DNA of 64,000 bases from JAJRQY01 sp965224435 (GCA_965224435.1 OZ245048.1:3286001-3350000), one strand, 5' to 3'. Numbered from the stretch's first letter, positions 49,577-59,433 are shown. Made by a program: numbers and translations. Notes: generated by a model not told the origin, from the letters alone.

Positions 49577-51411
49577 GTGACCCCATCCGAATAGCCAACT
49601 GTTCGGGGTTCTACGGAGACCGCCTTAGTGCGGCCATGGAGATGGTGGAGGGCGGCCCGATCGATGTCCTGACCGGCGATTGGTTGGCCGAACTGACCAT
49701 GCTCATTCTGGCTCGCACCCAAGCCAAACACCCAGGTGGCGGCTATGCCCGAACCTTCGTTACCCAGATGGAACAGACCATGGGCACCTGTCTGGACAAG
49801 GGCATCAAGGTAGTCACAAATGCTGGTGGCCTCGACCCGGACCATTGCGCCGAAGCTGTTGCCGAGGTGGCCGACAAGCTCGGCATCGCACCGAAGATCG
49901 CCTACGTCAGTGGCGACAACCTGCTCGGCAGATTGGACGAGTTGGCCGCAGCCGGTGTCGGCCTCACCCACTTCGAAACCGGTGAGCCATTACTCAGCGA
50001 TCCGCAAGCGAACTCTCGCTTCATCAGTGCCAACGCCTACCTCGGCTGTTGGGGCATCGTGGACGCTCTCAATCAAGGAGCCGACATTGTGGTCACCGGT
50101 CGAGTCACCGACGCCGCGGTTGTTTGCGGACCAGCAGCATGGCATCACGGCTGGGCTCGAGATGACTGGGATCAGCTGGCCGGTGGAGTGGTTGCCGGTC
50201 ACATCATTGAGTGCGGAACCCAAGCCACGGGCGGCAACTATTCCTTCTTTACCGAGATCGAAAATATGATGAATCTTGGCTTCCCCTGGGCTGAGGTGGC
50301 AAGCGATGGTTCGTGCACGATTGGAAAGCACGACAACACCGGTGGCGCAGTTTCGGTCGGAACAGTTACGTCCCAATTGCTGTATGAGATCGGCGGGCCC
50401 GCCTACCTGGGACCCGACGTCACCGCCCGGTTTGACACCATCCATGTCAAGGAAGTCGGCCGTGACCGAGTCCTTGTTTCTGGAACCAAGGGCGAGCCAC
50501 CACCGAAGACCCTGAAGGTGGCCATGAACGAGTTGGGCGGCTACCGCCAAGACCTCGGGGTGGCGCTGGTCGGCCTCGACATTGAAGCCAAAGCTTCCCT
50601 GGTCGATAAAGCCTTTTGGGCCGCTTGTCCCTACAACCGCGAAGACTTCGAGAGTGTCACCACTCGTATTGAGCGAACCGAGAAGAGTGATCCAGCATCG
50701 AACGAAGAGGCGGTCGCCCAATGGCGACTCACCCTCAAAGACCTCGACCAACACAAGGTCGGCCGAGCCGTCTCCAACGCCATGACCGAGCTGGCTCTAG
50801 CCACCATCCCCGGATTCTACGGAACCAGTGGTGGGCCTGGAGCAGCCAAGCCTTATGGCGTCTATCGACCAGCAATCATCCCAGCTGAACTGGTACCCCA
50901 ATACGTCAACTTCTTCGGTGCTCCAAAAGGCGAGACCTCAACGCCCATCGAGTCAGCGGCCCCTGAGACCCAAACGATCGCCAAGCCGATCGTGCCCCTC
51001 TCAAACCCGGCGGCCGACTATCCGACTGGCCCGACGAGGCGTGCGGCAATCGGCAAGGTGTTAGGTGCCCGGTCCGGAGACAAGGGGGGCAATGCCAACC
51101 TCGGCCTCTTCGCTCGCAATGAACAGTCCTTCATCTGGATGCACGACTTCTTCACCGAGGCCAGAATCAAGGAACTGCTACCAGAAACTGCGAGTCTCCA
51201 GGTCGAACGATTCTCGCTGCCCGGCTTATTGTCACTGAACTTCGTTCTCCATGGTCTATTGGATGAAGGCGTGGCCGCCAGCAGTCGACGAGACAGCCAA
51301 GCCAAGAGCCTGGGCGAATGGCTACGAGCCCGCGTCATTGACATTCCCGAAGCGCTCCTGCCCACAGTCCTTCCCGATCAACCAAACCACGGTCGTCCGA
51401 ACGAAAGCTGA
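49573..51411 (+). CDS. AtuA-like protein (acyclic terpene utilisation family), fused form
   Basis: 612 residues. The N-terminal DUF1446 part (IRIANCSGFYGDRLSAAMEMVEGGPIDVLTGDWLAELTMLILARTQAKHPGGGYARTFVTQMEQTMGTCLDKGIKVVTNAGGLDP) and the C-terminal AtuA-like part (AIGKVLGARSGDKGGNANLGLFARN) are both present. The AtuA family was named from the Pseudomonas acyclic terpene (citronellol/geraniol) gene set and lies beside geranyl-CoA carboxylase genes there; its biochemical role is not established. Here it overlaps the carboxylase alpha gene by 4 bases, so the link is retained. Confidence 0.88.
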   Translation: MSDPIRIANCSGFYGDRLSAAMEMVEGGPIDVLTGDWLAELTMLILARTQAKHPGGGYARTFVTQMEQTMGTCLDKGIKVVTNAGGLDPDHCAEAVAEVADKLGIAPKIAYVSGDNLLGRLDELAAAGVGLTHFETGEPLLSDPQANSRFISANAYLGCWGIVDALNQGADIVVTGRVTDAAVVCGPAAWHHGWARDDWDQLAGGVVAGHIIECGTQATGGNYSFFTEIENMMNLGFPWAEVASDGSCTIGKHDNTGGAVSVGTVTSQLLYEIGGPAYLGPDVTARFDTIHVKEVGRDRVLVSGTKGEPPPKTLKVAMNELGGYRQDLGVALVGLDIEAKASLVDKAFWAACPYNREDFESVTTRIERTEKSDPASNEEAVAQWRLTLKDLDQHKVGRAVSNAMTELALATIPGFYGTSGGPGAAKPYGVYRPAIIPAELVPQYVNFFGAPKGETSTPIESAAPETQTIAKPIVPLSNPAADYPTGPTRRAAIGKVLGARSGDKGGNANLGLFARNEQSFIWMHDFFTEARIKELLPETASLQVERFSLPGLLSLNFVLHGLLDEGVAASSRRDSQAKSLGEWLRARVIDIPEALLPTVLPDQPNHGRPNES

Positions 51412-51416
51412 TAGCC

Positions 51417-52553
51417 ATGCAAACCCGCATCACCGAACTGTTCGGAATTGACGTTCCCATCCTGGCTTTCAGCCACTGCCGCGACGTTGTCGCCGCAGTC
51501 AGCAAGGCCGGTGGCATGGGCGTTCTGGGAGCAGTTGCCCACACCCCCGAGCAGTTGGAAATCGACCTTGACTGGATTGAGGATGAGATCGGCGACCGGC
51601 CCTACGGTGTTGACCTCATCATCCCGGCCAAGTATGCAGGATCCGATGAAGGCGGCATCACCCGGGAGAAGCTCGAAGCCCTCATTCCGCCCGGCCATCG
51701 AGAGTTTCTGCAAGACATCCTCGATCGCTACGACGTGCCCGAACTTCCCGAGGATGACAACGATGGCGGCTACAGCAGCAGCGCCAACGGGGCCATCTTC
51801 TCCAACGATCGAGCCGAGCCGCAACTGGACATTGCGCTAGCTCACCGGGCGTCCTTCATCGTCAACGCTCTCGGACCACCTCCGGAGCACATGATCAAAC
51901 GCTGCAAGGAAGAAGGACGACTCATCGGTGCGCTCGCAGGCAAGGCGCAACACGCGCAGCGCCACCAGCTGGCCGGGGTTGACGTGATCATCGCCCAAGG
52001 AACCGAGGCTGGAGGCCACACCGGTGAGATTGCATCCATGGTTCTCATCCCCGAGATTGTGGACGCCGTTGATGTGCCCGTTCTGGGAGCAGGAGGTATT
52101 GGACGGGGTCGACAGATGGCAGCAGCCATGGCCCTTGGCTCCGAAGGCGTATGGTGTGGCTCGGTCTGGCTTACTACCGAGGAAGCCGAAACTCATCCGG
52201 TGGTGAAGGAGAAGTTCCTGGCTGCCTCATCAAGTGACACGGTTCGTTCTCGGTCCATCACGGGCAAGCCTGCTCGCCAGCTCAAAACGGCCTGGACCGA
52301 AGAGTGGGACAATCCGGAAACCCCCATGCCGTTGGGCATGCCCATCCAGCCTGCCTTGATTGGAGAAGCCCAAGTCCGTATCAACCGAGCGGCCCACCAG
52401 AAGGGTTCGGGGGCCGAACAGTTGGCCAACTACTTCGTTGGTCAGATTGTTGGGGACATGAACAAGTCCAAACCGGCGGCTCAAGTGGTGTACGACATGA
52501 TGGAAGAGTTCATCGAAGCAACCGAATCTCTGGCAAAGCAGTTGGAGGTGTAG
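51417..52553 (+). CDS. Nitronate monooxygenase / 2-nitropropane dioxygenase-like flavoprotein
   Basis: 378 residues of the NMO TIM-barrel family. VPILAFSHC is a variant start; VDVIIAQGTEAGGHTGE contains the catalytic His region, VPVLGAGGIGRGRQMAAAMALGSEGVWCGSVWL is the FMN phosphate site. Apart from nitroalkane oxidation, members act on unsaturated fatty acids or serve as enoyl reductases. Sitting in an acyl-CoA operon, 5 bases after the AtuA gene, it may reduce or oxidise a branched intermediate rather than a nitro compound. Confidence 0.86.
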   Translation: MQTRITELFGIDVPILAFSHCRDVVAAVSKAGGMGVLGAVAHTPEQLEIDLDWIEDEIGDRPYGVDLIIPAKYAGSDEGGITREKLEALIPPGHREFLQDILDRYDVPELPEDDNDGGYSSSANGAIFSNDRAEPQLDIALAHRASFIVNALGPPPEHMIKRCKEEGRLIGALAGKAQHAQRHQLAGVDVIIAQGTEAGGHTGEIASMVLIPEIVDAVDVPVLGAGGIGRGRQMAAAMALGSEGVWCGSVWLTTEEAETHPVVKEKFLAASSSDTVRSRSITGKPARQLKTAWTEEWDNPETPMPLGMPIQPALIGEAQVRINRAAHQKGSGAEQLANYFVGQIVGDMNKSKPAAQVVYDMMEEFIEATESLAKQLEV

Positions 52554-52556
52554 ACC

Positions 52557-53783
52557 ATGGACTTCGACTTCCCCGCCGACGATGATCCTCGACGTCTCAA
52601 GGTCCGGGACTGGATTCAGGACAACCCGACGCCGACTGGTCGTGAGCTTTCCGAGGCTGGCTATGTGGTCCCCCATTGGCCTGCCCCCTATGGCCTGGAC
52701 GCCGACCCGATGGAGCAGGTCCTGATTGCCGAGGAACTTCGGGCCGGCGGCATCAGCCGTCCGGCCAACGACATCGGCATTGGCTGGGCTGCCCCCACCA
52801 TTGCCCTGGCCGGAACCGAAGAACAGAAGAGGCGCTATCTACCAAAGATCTTTAGTGGAGAAGAGACCTGGTGCCAGATGTTCTCCGAGCCCGATGCTGG
52901 TTCTGACCTGGCCAGCCTGGCTACCCGAGCGGTTCGTGACGGGGACGAATACATCATCAATGGTTCCAAGATCTGGACCAGCGGTGGCCACCACTCCCAG
53001 TTCGGAATCCTGATTGCTCGAACCAATCCTGACGCTCCCAAGCACAAGGGCATCAGCTATTTCATCTGCCCCACCGACCTGCCCGGCATCACCATGTCAC
53101 CCATCATTGACATGACAACGGCCCATTCCTTCAATGAAGTCTTCTTCGATGACGTTCGCTTGCCCGCCTCGATGTTGGTGGGCGAAGAAGGAGATGGTTG
53201 GAGACTGACGAAGGTGACGCTGGCCAACGAGCGGGTCAGCTTGTCTTCCGCTGGATCGTTGTGGGGTCACGGCCCAACCACCGAGATGCTCATGGATCTG
53301 ATTCGAGACAGCGGCGGAATCGACGATCCGATCCTTCGCCAACAAGCAGCCGACACCTATATCGAAGGCGAAGTTCTACGGCTCAACCGACTACGGACCT
53401 TGAGTGCCCAACTTGCTGGCAAAACACCGGGCCCCGAAGCCTCGATCCAGAAGATCATGTCCGATGAGCACGGCCAGCATGTGATGGAACTGGCCAAAGC
53501 GCTGGTCGGAAGCAACGGCATGCTCGCCGGCTCTGGACCAGCGGGAACCTTGCCCGCCGATGCTTCGAGGGGGGCTACCGAGGTCAATCGCTCCATTGGC
53601 AACATGGATCAGTCGGGAATCGACCCGGTCTGGCACTACGGCTACCTGTTCGCCCCGGCACTCACCCTTGGGGGAGGCACCTTTGCTGTGCAGCGAAACA
53701 TTGTTGCCGAGATGGTGCTCGGCCTTAATCGCGAGCCGAACCTGGAGAAAGGCCTGACCTGGTCCGAGGCGCGAAAGAAGTGA
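52557..53783 (+). CDS. Acyl-CoA dehydrogenase
   Basis: 408 residues. WCQMFSEPDAGSDLASLATRAVRDGDEYIINGSKIWTSG is the FAD-binding middle part, VFFDDVRLPASMLVGEEGDGW and the late GNMDQSGIDPVWHYGYLFAPALTLGGGTFAVQRNIVAEMVLGLNREP end the fold. The N terminus is short. Family dehydrogenases form the alpha-beta double bond of an acyl-CoA; a citronellyl-CoA dehydrogenase (AtuD) has this place in the acyclic terpene gene set. Its stop overlaps the TetR start. Confidence 0.9.
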   Translation: MDFDFPADDDPRRLKVRDWIQDNPTPTGRELSEAGYVVPHWPAPYGLDADPMEQVLIAEELRAGGISRPANDIGIGWAAPTIALAGTEEQKRRYLPKIFSGEETWCQMFSEPDAGSDLASLATRAVRDGDEYIINGSKIWTSGGHHSQFGILIARTNPDAPKHKGISYFICPTDLPGITMSPIIDMTTAHSFNEVFFDDVRLPASMLVGEEGDGWRLTKVTLANERVSLSSAGSLWGHGPTTEMLMDLIRDSGGIDDPILRQQAADTYIEGEVLRLNRLRTLSAQLAGKTPGPEASIQKIMSDEHGQHVMELAKALVGSNGMLAGSGPAGTLPADASRGATEVNRSIGNMDQSGIDPVWHYGYLFAPALTLGGGTFAVQRNIVAEMVLGLNREPNLEKGLTWSEARKK

Positions 53784-54478
53784 GCTCGAGAACTGCGACC
53801 GCTTCAGCGAAACCTGACTCCCCTTCGACAGAGAGCCATGCAAGCGAGCTGGAACAAAGGCTGCTGGCCATCCCTCGGCCAAAGCCCGTCTTGTCTCGTC
53901 AAGCCAAGGAGAATCTGACCAACCGACAGAGGGAACTGCTGGATCAACTTGGCGAGATTTTTCACCACGGCTTTGCTTCGCTCACCATGGCTGACCTGGC
54001 CTCACAGCTCGGTTGCTCACTGCGCACCCTCTATGGATTGGCCTCGAGTCGTGACGAACTGGTAATGCTGGTAGTTGATCGAAACCTCTGGCGAACAGGT
54101 CGTCAGGCCATGGCCGTTATCCGACCTGACATGGCCCCCTTGGAAGCACTGCGCGCCTACCTCGGTGCAGCCAATCTGGCGGTCGAAAACACCACCCAGG
54201 CCTTTGCCACCGATACAGCGAACATGGCGCAATGGTCCGATCTCGGGCTGGCCCACACCGACTACCTCGTCGCGGTAACCAGCTCACTCTTGGAGATGGC
54301 CCAAGAGGCGGGAGAAATCGGCAATGTCGATATCGCAGCCGCCGCTCATGTCATCGCCGGGCTCGGCCGAACCTTCGCCGAACCCGAGATGGTCTCGGCT
54401 ATTCGATCCACACCAACCGAGGCGGCAAATGAAGTTCTCGACCTCTTGTTGACCGGACTCATGAGTCAGGCCAGATAA
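53780..54478 (+). CDS. TetR-family regulator ending the carboxylase operon
   Basis: 232 residues from GTG 53780, overlapping the acyl-CoA dehydrogenase stop. The HTH is RQRELLDQLGEIFHHGFASLTMADLASQLGCSLRTLYGLASSRDELVMLVVDR. The N-terminal extension of about 45 residues is not part of the domain. As the last gene of the operon it is likely an autoregulator that responds to an acyl-CoA pathway intermediate, similar in context to AtuR-type regulators. The inverted repeat at 45776 is a candidate binding site. Confidence 0.88.
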   Translation: MSSRTATASAKPDSPSTESHASELEQRLLAIPRPKPVLSRQAKENLTNRQRELLDQLGEIFHHGFASLTMADLASQLGCSLRTLYGLASSRDELVMLVVDRNLWRTGRQAMAVIRPDMAPLEALRAYLGAANLAVENTTQAFATDTANMAQWSDLGLAHTDYLVAVTSSLLEMAQEAGEIGNVDIAAAAHVIAGLGRTFAEPEMVSAIRSTPTEAANEVLDLLLTGLMSQAR

Positions 54479-54539
54479 TCCCATCATCTACTGGCATTGG
54501 GTCTCTCAACTCTCGCCGCGACCTGGCTATGGTCTCGGC

Positions 54540-55757
54540 ATGCCAGATGCAGTCAGCACCGCTCAACCTCGCGGTCGTATTGGGTTTGTTCCACCGCGCT
54601 ATGGAGCCGAGGTCGTCGGCGGTGCCGAGGCGGTTCTCACCGAGATGGCCCACGGATTCGCCGCCCGAGGCTGGGAAGTCGATGTGCTCACAACATGTGC
54701 CAAAGACCATGTCACCTGGGCCAATCACTATCCAGAAGGTGAATCAACCGATGGTCTAGTCACGGTCCGCCGGTTTTCCACCCAGACCGACACACCCGGC
54801 AAGGCCCGCGAACGAATCGGTCAACAGATGCTCGCTGGCCACGGAGCCAACATCAGCGAGCAGCAGCTGTGGGTCAACGACAGCCTGCGGGTCAGCGGCC
54901 TTTGGCACTATGTGTTGGACAATGCGGACCAGTACCGGGCACTGGTTCTTGGGCCCTACATGTTCTGGACGACCTTCGCCGTCTCCCAAATCATGCCCGA
55001 ACGCACCATCCTCATGCCGTGCTTGCACGACGAAGCCACGGCCTACCTTGACCTATTCGCACCCTGCTTCTCCGGATCGCGTGGCCTCTGGTTCCTTAGC
55101 GAGCCCGAAGCACAGCTGGCAGCAAGCATTCATCGCCTGACCCCACGCCACGAGGTCATCGGAGCCGGGATTGAGCAGCCACAGTCCTATGATCCAACGA
55201 GCTTTCGAGAGAAGTTCTCCATTGCCTCCCCGTTTCTCTATTACGCCGGGCGTCGCGAGTGGGGCAAGGGCTGGACCGAGCTTCTAGCCGCGTTCGCTGC
55301 CTTGATCGAAGAAACCAATGCCGATCTCAAGCTGGTTACCTCCGGTGTCGGTGCCCTCGACGCTCCCCCATCAATCGCTGATCGGGTCATAGACGTCGGC
55401 TTCCTCAGCCCCGAAGATCGCAACAATGCGATGGCCGCCGCCGCCGCTTATGTGCAACCCTCGGCGTTGGAGAGCTTCAGCCGAACGGTTCTCGAAGCCT
55501 GGCTCGCCGGGACCCCGGTCATCGCCAATGCTGGCAGTGAGGTCGTGAGCTGGCACATCGAACGCTCACAAGCCGGACTCGTTTATGAAACAGAGCGAGA
55601 ACTGATCGAAGCCCTGCGCCTGGTGGTTGAACGACCCCAGTCACTGGCCTCCCTGGCCGCACCGGGCCGACAATACGTGATTGATCACTACACACCAGAT
55701 GACGTGATGGATCGGGCCGAACAGACCCTGCTGGACTGGACTGAGGCCCCCGCATGA
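54540..55757 (+). CDS. Glycosyltransferase family 4-like protein
   Basis: 405 residues, GT-B fold. GRIGFVPPRYGAEVVGGAEAVLTEMAHGFAARGWEVDVLTTC is the acceptor-binding N terminus; LYYAGRREWGKGWTELLAAFAALI and VIDVGFLSPEDRNNAMAAAAAYVQPSALESFSRTVLEAWLAGTPVIANAGSEVVSWHI is the donor-binding half with the E-x7-E motif. It transfers a sugar from a nucleotide donor. Its stop overlaps the start of the next glycosyltransferase (ATGA), so the three glycosyltransferases of this stretch form one transcription unit. Confidence 0.9.
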   Translation: MPDAVSTAQPRGRIGFVPPRYGAEVVGGAEAVLTEMAHGFAARGWEVDVLTTCAKDHVTWANHYPEGESTDGLVTVRRFSTQTDTPGKARERIGQQMLAGHGANISEQQLWVNDSLRVSGLWHYVLDNADQYRALVLGPYMFWTTFAVSQIMPERTILMPCLHDEATAYLDLFAPCFSGSRGLWFLSEPEAQLAASIHRLTPRHEVIGAGIEQPQSYDPTSFREKFSIASPFLYYAGRREWGKGWTELLAAFAALIEETNADLKLVTSGVGALDAPPSIADRVIDVGFLSPEDRNNAMAAAAAYVQPSALESFSRTVLEAWLAGTPVIANAGSEVVSWHIERSQAGLVYETERELIEALRLVVERPQSLASLAAPGRQYVIDHYTPDDVMDRAEQTLLDWTEAPA

Positions 55758-57041
55758 GCATCCTCATGATCACCCCCTACGCCCCATACCGGGACGGCAT
55801 CGCCGTCTACGCCGTGCAAGAAGTTCGAGCGATGCGGCAACAAGGTCTCGATGTCGAAGTGCTTTCCCCACTTCCCTCGGCCGCCCACCGACACCTGGTC
55901 ATCGGCTCCGCCACCGGAATGAGCAGGTTGCTCCGAATTGCTGGGAACTACGACAAGATCATCATGCAGTTCTACCCTGAGCTACTTTTCGGTGGGTGCC
56001 GGGGCCGGGTTGAACGCCTTGCGGTCTGGCGCCTGCTCAAGCAGTTGGCCCTGAAGGTTCCGCTCGAACTCCGCATCCACGAGATCGACTACGGGGCCAT
56101 CACCGTCGACCCCCTCACCTTGTCAACTGCTCGCTCAGCCCTGCAGACCGCAGCCAAGCTACAGGTACACACCGCGGCAGAAGCCACCACCTTGGCCGAC
56201 TCCCTGGATCTGGATGTATCGAACAATCGAGCTGGTGGAACATGGTGGTAACTTCCAGCCACGAACCGCAGTCGACAAGGAAACGGCCCGAGCCGAGTTT
56301 GGACTTCAGTCCAACGAACACGTCTTTGTTTCCATCGGGTTCATCCAGTCTCACAAGGGATTTGATCGTGGTGTGCGAGCCTTCGGCCGAGCTGGCCTCG
56401 GCCAGACAGGCGCCCGATACATCGTCGTTGGATCGACCCGAGTGGATCACCCCGATCTGGTCAGCTACGCCGAAGAACTCCAAGCATTGTGCGACGCCAC
56501 TCCGGGAGCCGAGTTCCGTCACGAATACGTCGGGGATGAAGAGTTCGATGCCTGGCTGGTTGCCGCCGACACCCTTGTCCTGCCCTATCGAGACATCTGG
56601 TCCTCCGGAGTTTTGGAACGAGCAGCCCTGTTCCGCATCCCCGCCATCACCACTGCTGTTGGTGGTCTCGCCGACCAAGCTCCGGAAGGGGCCGTTGTGG
56701 TGGAGAACGATTCGGGCCTAGCCAAGGCGATGGCCCAAGCGGCCGGTCACGAAGTCGATCTGGGTGAAACGGAGCTGCTTAGTCGTTCTGAACTAACTGG
56801 TCTGATCCACGCACGGTCGGGCCGCACCAACGCCGTCGACGATCGCTCACCGGTGGAACAGGTTGGGCAAGTTGCTATGCCCAAACCTCATTCGGCTCGA
56901 CCCGGCGTGGCTGAACTGAAGCAGTTCGTGCAGCGAGCAACGGCCTGGCAGCTCCAGCCAATCATCGATCAGCTCAACCAACTTCAGGCTTCGACCGCTG
57001 AGTCAATTGCCGAACTGAAAGCGAAGCAAGAAGAGCAGTAG
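55754..57041 (+). CDS. Glycosyltransferase family 4-like protein, one frameshift, coiled-coil tail
   Basis: The N half (MSILMITPYAPYRDGIAVYAVQEVRAMRQQGLDVEV) runs to a premature stop at 56251, but the family sequence continues in another frame from about 56222 (IELVEHGGNFQPRTAVDKE... GFIQSHKGFDRGVRAFGRAGL... FDAWLVAADTLVLPYRDIWSSGVLERAALFRIPAITTAVGG) to 57041. One extra base near 56219-56226 explains it (AAC-A-ATC). The last 50 residues (AELKQFVQRATAWQLQPIIDQLNQLQASTAESIAELKAKQEEQ) form a coiled coil. It overlaps the previous gene by 4 bases. The break may be a homopolymer error or real decay. Confidence 0.82.
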
Positions 57042-57131
57042 GCAACTCTTCCGTTCAGGAACCGTCGAGTACACCGATGCGAGCTGGGTTCTATCCACCG
57101 GCATTCGGGGCGCCACTTATAGGATCATCGC

Positions 57132-57518
57132 GTGCAGTTCGACCGGGAAGTCATTGAGCAAGTGGTCAATACCGTTGGTTCTCGAGCCAAGGGTGACGAG
57201 CCGCCAGAACTTCCCCACCCGATGGCGACTGACTCCTTGCTGGTTGAGCACCTGGACAAGGTCGGACAACATCTCATCATCGATGAAGAGGAGCGACCAG
57301 CCAGCAACCTTCAGAAGCTGAAGGACCGGGCACGCATCCCCGACCAGATTCAAGCCAGCTTCAATTCGCGCATTGTTCACGCCCTGCATCAGTTGGATCA
57401 CCGTGGCCTCTATCAGCGTCGAGAGGTTCGTGAGCTTCGCCAGCAACTGGCTATTGCCAACGAGAAGATTGTTCAGCTACAGCGCCGCCTGGATCGTCTC
57501 GAACAATCTCACAAATGA
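57132..57518 (+). CDS. Hypothetical coiled-coil protein in the glycosyltransferase cluster
   Basis: 128 residues from GTG 57132. The C-terminal third (RREVRELRQQLAIANEKIVQLQRRLDRLEQ) is a clear coiled coil, and the middle is polar and helical. No membrane segment or enzymatic motif is visible. I do not recognise the family. It lies between two glycosyltransferases; its stop overlaps the next gene's start (ATGA), so it is coupled to it. It may pair through its coil with the coiled tail of the preceding glycosyltransferase, which is inference. Confidence 0.7.
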   Translation: MQFDREVIEQVVNTVGSRAKGDEPPELPHPMATDSLLVEHLDKVGQHLIIDEEERPASNLQKLKDRARIPDQIQASFNSRIVHALHQLDHRGLYQRREVRELRQQLAIANEKIVQLQRRLDRLEQSHK

Positions 57519-58705
57519 GCCAGCGAATCGGATTCCTCAAGCCTGACTATGGCGTTCAGGGTGGCTTCGAAGTCTTGATCCGACAGCTGGTAGATGGCCT
57601 TCGCTCACGCGGACACGATGTCGAAATCATGTCCCGGTGGATGCAACCAGTCGAGCAGAGCATCTCTACGGCTTATTGGTCAATGGCGCATTTCACCAAT
57701 GGCACAACGAGTATTTCGAGTACATCACCATCGCCGAGCGGGTTCAGCGCCTGGCCCTGGATGACTTCGACCTGATTGTCGCCACCCAGCCACCGACCTG
57801 GCATGCCAACCACGACAATGTTGTTGGCCTCTTCTTCCATCACGGACGAGTCTTCTACGACCTCGCCCAGCTAGTTCGTCGACAGTGATTTTGTTGACGC
57901 AACCATCCACGACGCAGCAAGCAAGGCCATCCAGGCATTGGATGACACCGTCAGTGGGCGCATCAAACACTGGCTTGCCGGTTCCCAGACTTCGGCTGAC
58001 CGCCTAGTCAACTATTGGAACATCGACCCCGCCAAGATCTCGCCCTATCGCCATCCAGCATTCTCCCAACGAATGACGCCGACCGCTCTGGACTCACGAT
58101 CTGATGCGACGTCGATTGCCATGGTGAGTCGCCATGAGTGGCCCAAGCGAACCGAACTTGCCGTCGCCGCAGCCCAGCTCATGACCGGACCAACAAGCCT
58201 TGATTGTGTTGGCGGCGGATCAAGGCTGCCCTACGTGCGAGACCTCGATGCCAGGCTCGGCGCCGGCGAAGAGATCGCTGACCTTGGGCTCTGGCAAAAT
58301 CGCGGCCCTTCGTCAGCCGGTTGGGAAGCCGCCAATCTGGAATCCAGTGGTCGGGTCACCTTCCACGGAGCCCTGAGCGATGCCGAGCGGGATGTACTCA
58401 CAGGGTCTGCTTGTGCCATTGTCGCCCCGGCCCACAACGAGGACTACGGCCTGACTGCGCTGGAAGCATTTGCCGCCCGCAAACCTCTGATCGTCTGCCG
58501 AGACGGAGGTGGTCTCACCGAGTTTGTGAGCCACGAAGAGACGGGGCTAGTTGTTGAGGCAACGCCCGTTGCTTTAGCCCAGGCAATGGATCGCTTGGCA
58601 TCGGACCCAACGTTGGCAGCAGACCTTGCACAAGCCGGGTATGAGCTTGGCCGAACCTTCACCCTCACTTCCGCTCTGGACCAATTCGAGACGATCCTCA
58701 ATTAG
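57515..58705 (+). CDS. Glycosyltransferase family 4-like protein, two frameshifts
   Basis: Three frame segments make one GT4-like protein. SQRIGFLKPDYGVQGGFEVLIRQLVDGLRSRGHDVEIMS runs in the first frame. A base is missing near 57634-57640 (CCCGG run), after which VDATSRAEHLYGLLVNGAFHQWHNEY...VFYDLAQLV follows in the second. A second shift near 57877-57890 leads to the third frame (DFVDATIHDAASKAIQALDDTVSG...NWIDPAKISPYRHP..., then SIAMVSRHEWPKRTELAVAAAQLM and the E-x7-E segment HNEDYGLTALEAFAARKPLIVCRDGGGL), ending at 58705. Two changes in one gene hint at sequencing errors, but a pseudogene is also possible. Confidence 0.78.
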
Positions 58706-58755
58706 AGACAGTGCTATGTAAAAGACGGTGCTGTGTTAGGAAGTGCTCCGACTTT

Positions 58756-59340
58756 TTAGTTGGTGATTGACCGCCAGGCGTGGGTAGGTCTGCCGCTAGC
58801 CAAGTCAACAGTGAAATAACTTCCCTGATGAGCTTGGTCGTGCTGCCGGTCGATGGGCAAGCCCATGAGATGGCAATACCAGAGCGTGCCGACCCCACCA
58901 TGGCCAACAACAATGACATCACGGCCATCCTCAGATGGCTGGAGCAGATCGGCCAAATGTTGCACGATCCGAGCTTGGGCGTCAGAAGCCGTTTCCCACC
59001 CCCTGATCGAGTTCTCTGGGTCAGCAAAGAAGGCATCGGCCAGCTTCCCGAACTCTTCGGGCGGAACAAAGCCGGTGGCCGATCGATCATTCTCTCCCAG
59101 GCCCTCTCGAACCTCAACAGACGCTCCAACGACAGCAGAAATGATGTCCGCCGCTTCCATCGCCTTGGTCTCACCGCTACTGACAATGCGTGCTACCCGG
59201 CTGAGCAGTGTTCGGTCAGGCGACTGGCGAGAGAAGCTCTCCGCACGCTCTCGACCAGCGTCGCTCAAAGACCATTGCGGAACCGGAGTCGAAGGATCAA
59301 CCTGGACTTCTGGATGAGTGACATAGAACAAGTGAGCCAT
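58756..59340 (-). CDS. Histidine phosphatase-family protein with a THP catalytic motif
   Basis: 194 residues from ATG at 59340. The usual RHG motif is FYVTHPEV here: the His is kept but Arg and Gly are Thr and Pro. LSDAGRERAESFSRQSPDRTLLSRVARIVSSGETKAMEAADIISAVVG and VREGLGENDRSATGFVP, with the second His in VIVVGHGGVGTLWYCHLMG, are otherwise typical. I recall a group of related proteins with this VTHPEV start, so it may be active. It is convergent with the last glycosyltransferase gene. Confidence 0.78.
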   Translation of the reverse strand: MAHLFYVTHPEVQVDPSTPVPQWSLSDAGRERAESFSRQSPDRTLLSRVARIVSSGETKAMEAADIISAVVGASVEVREGLGENDRSATGFVPPEEFGKLADAFFADPENSIRGWETASDAQARIVQHLADLLQPSEDGRDVIVVGHGGVGTLWYCHLMGLPIDRQHDQAHQGSYFTVDLASGRPTHAWRSITN

Positions 59341-59433
59341 CGTGAGCACGGTACTGGCCTACGTCTCTAGCCGCAGGCCACTGTTTGTCGATTGGCCCTT
59401 GGATTGCACGCCTCACGCCTTCATCCTGCACTC

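Noticed and set aside
49990..50754. 254-residue minus-strand frame opposite the AtuA gene
   Set aside because: Shadow of a clearly coding gene; its composition lacks any recognisable motif.
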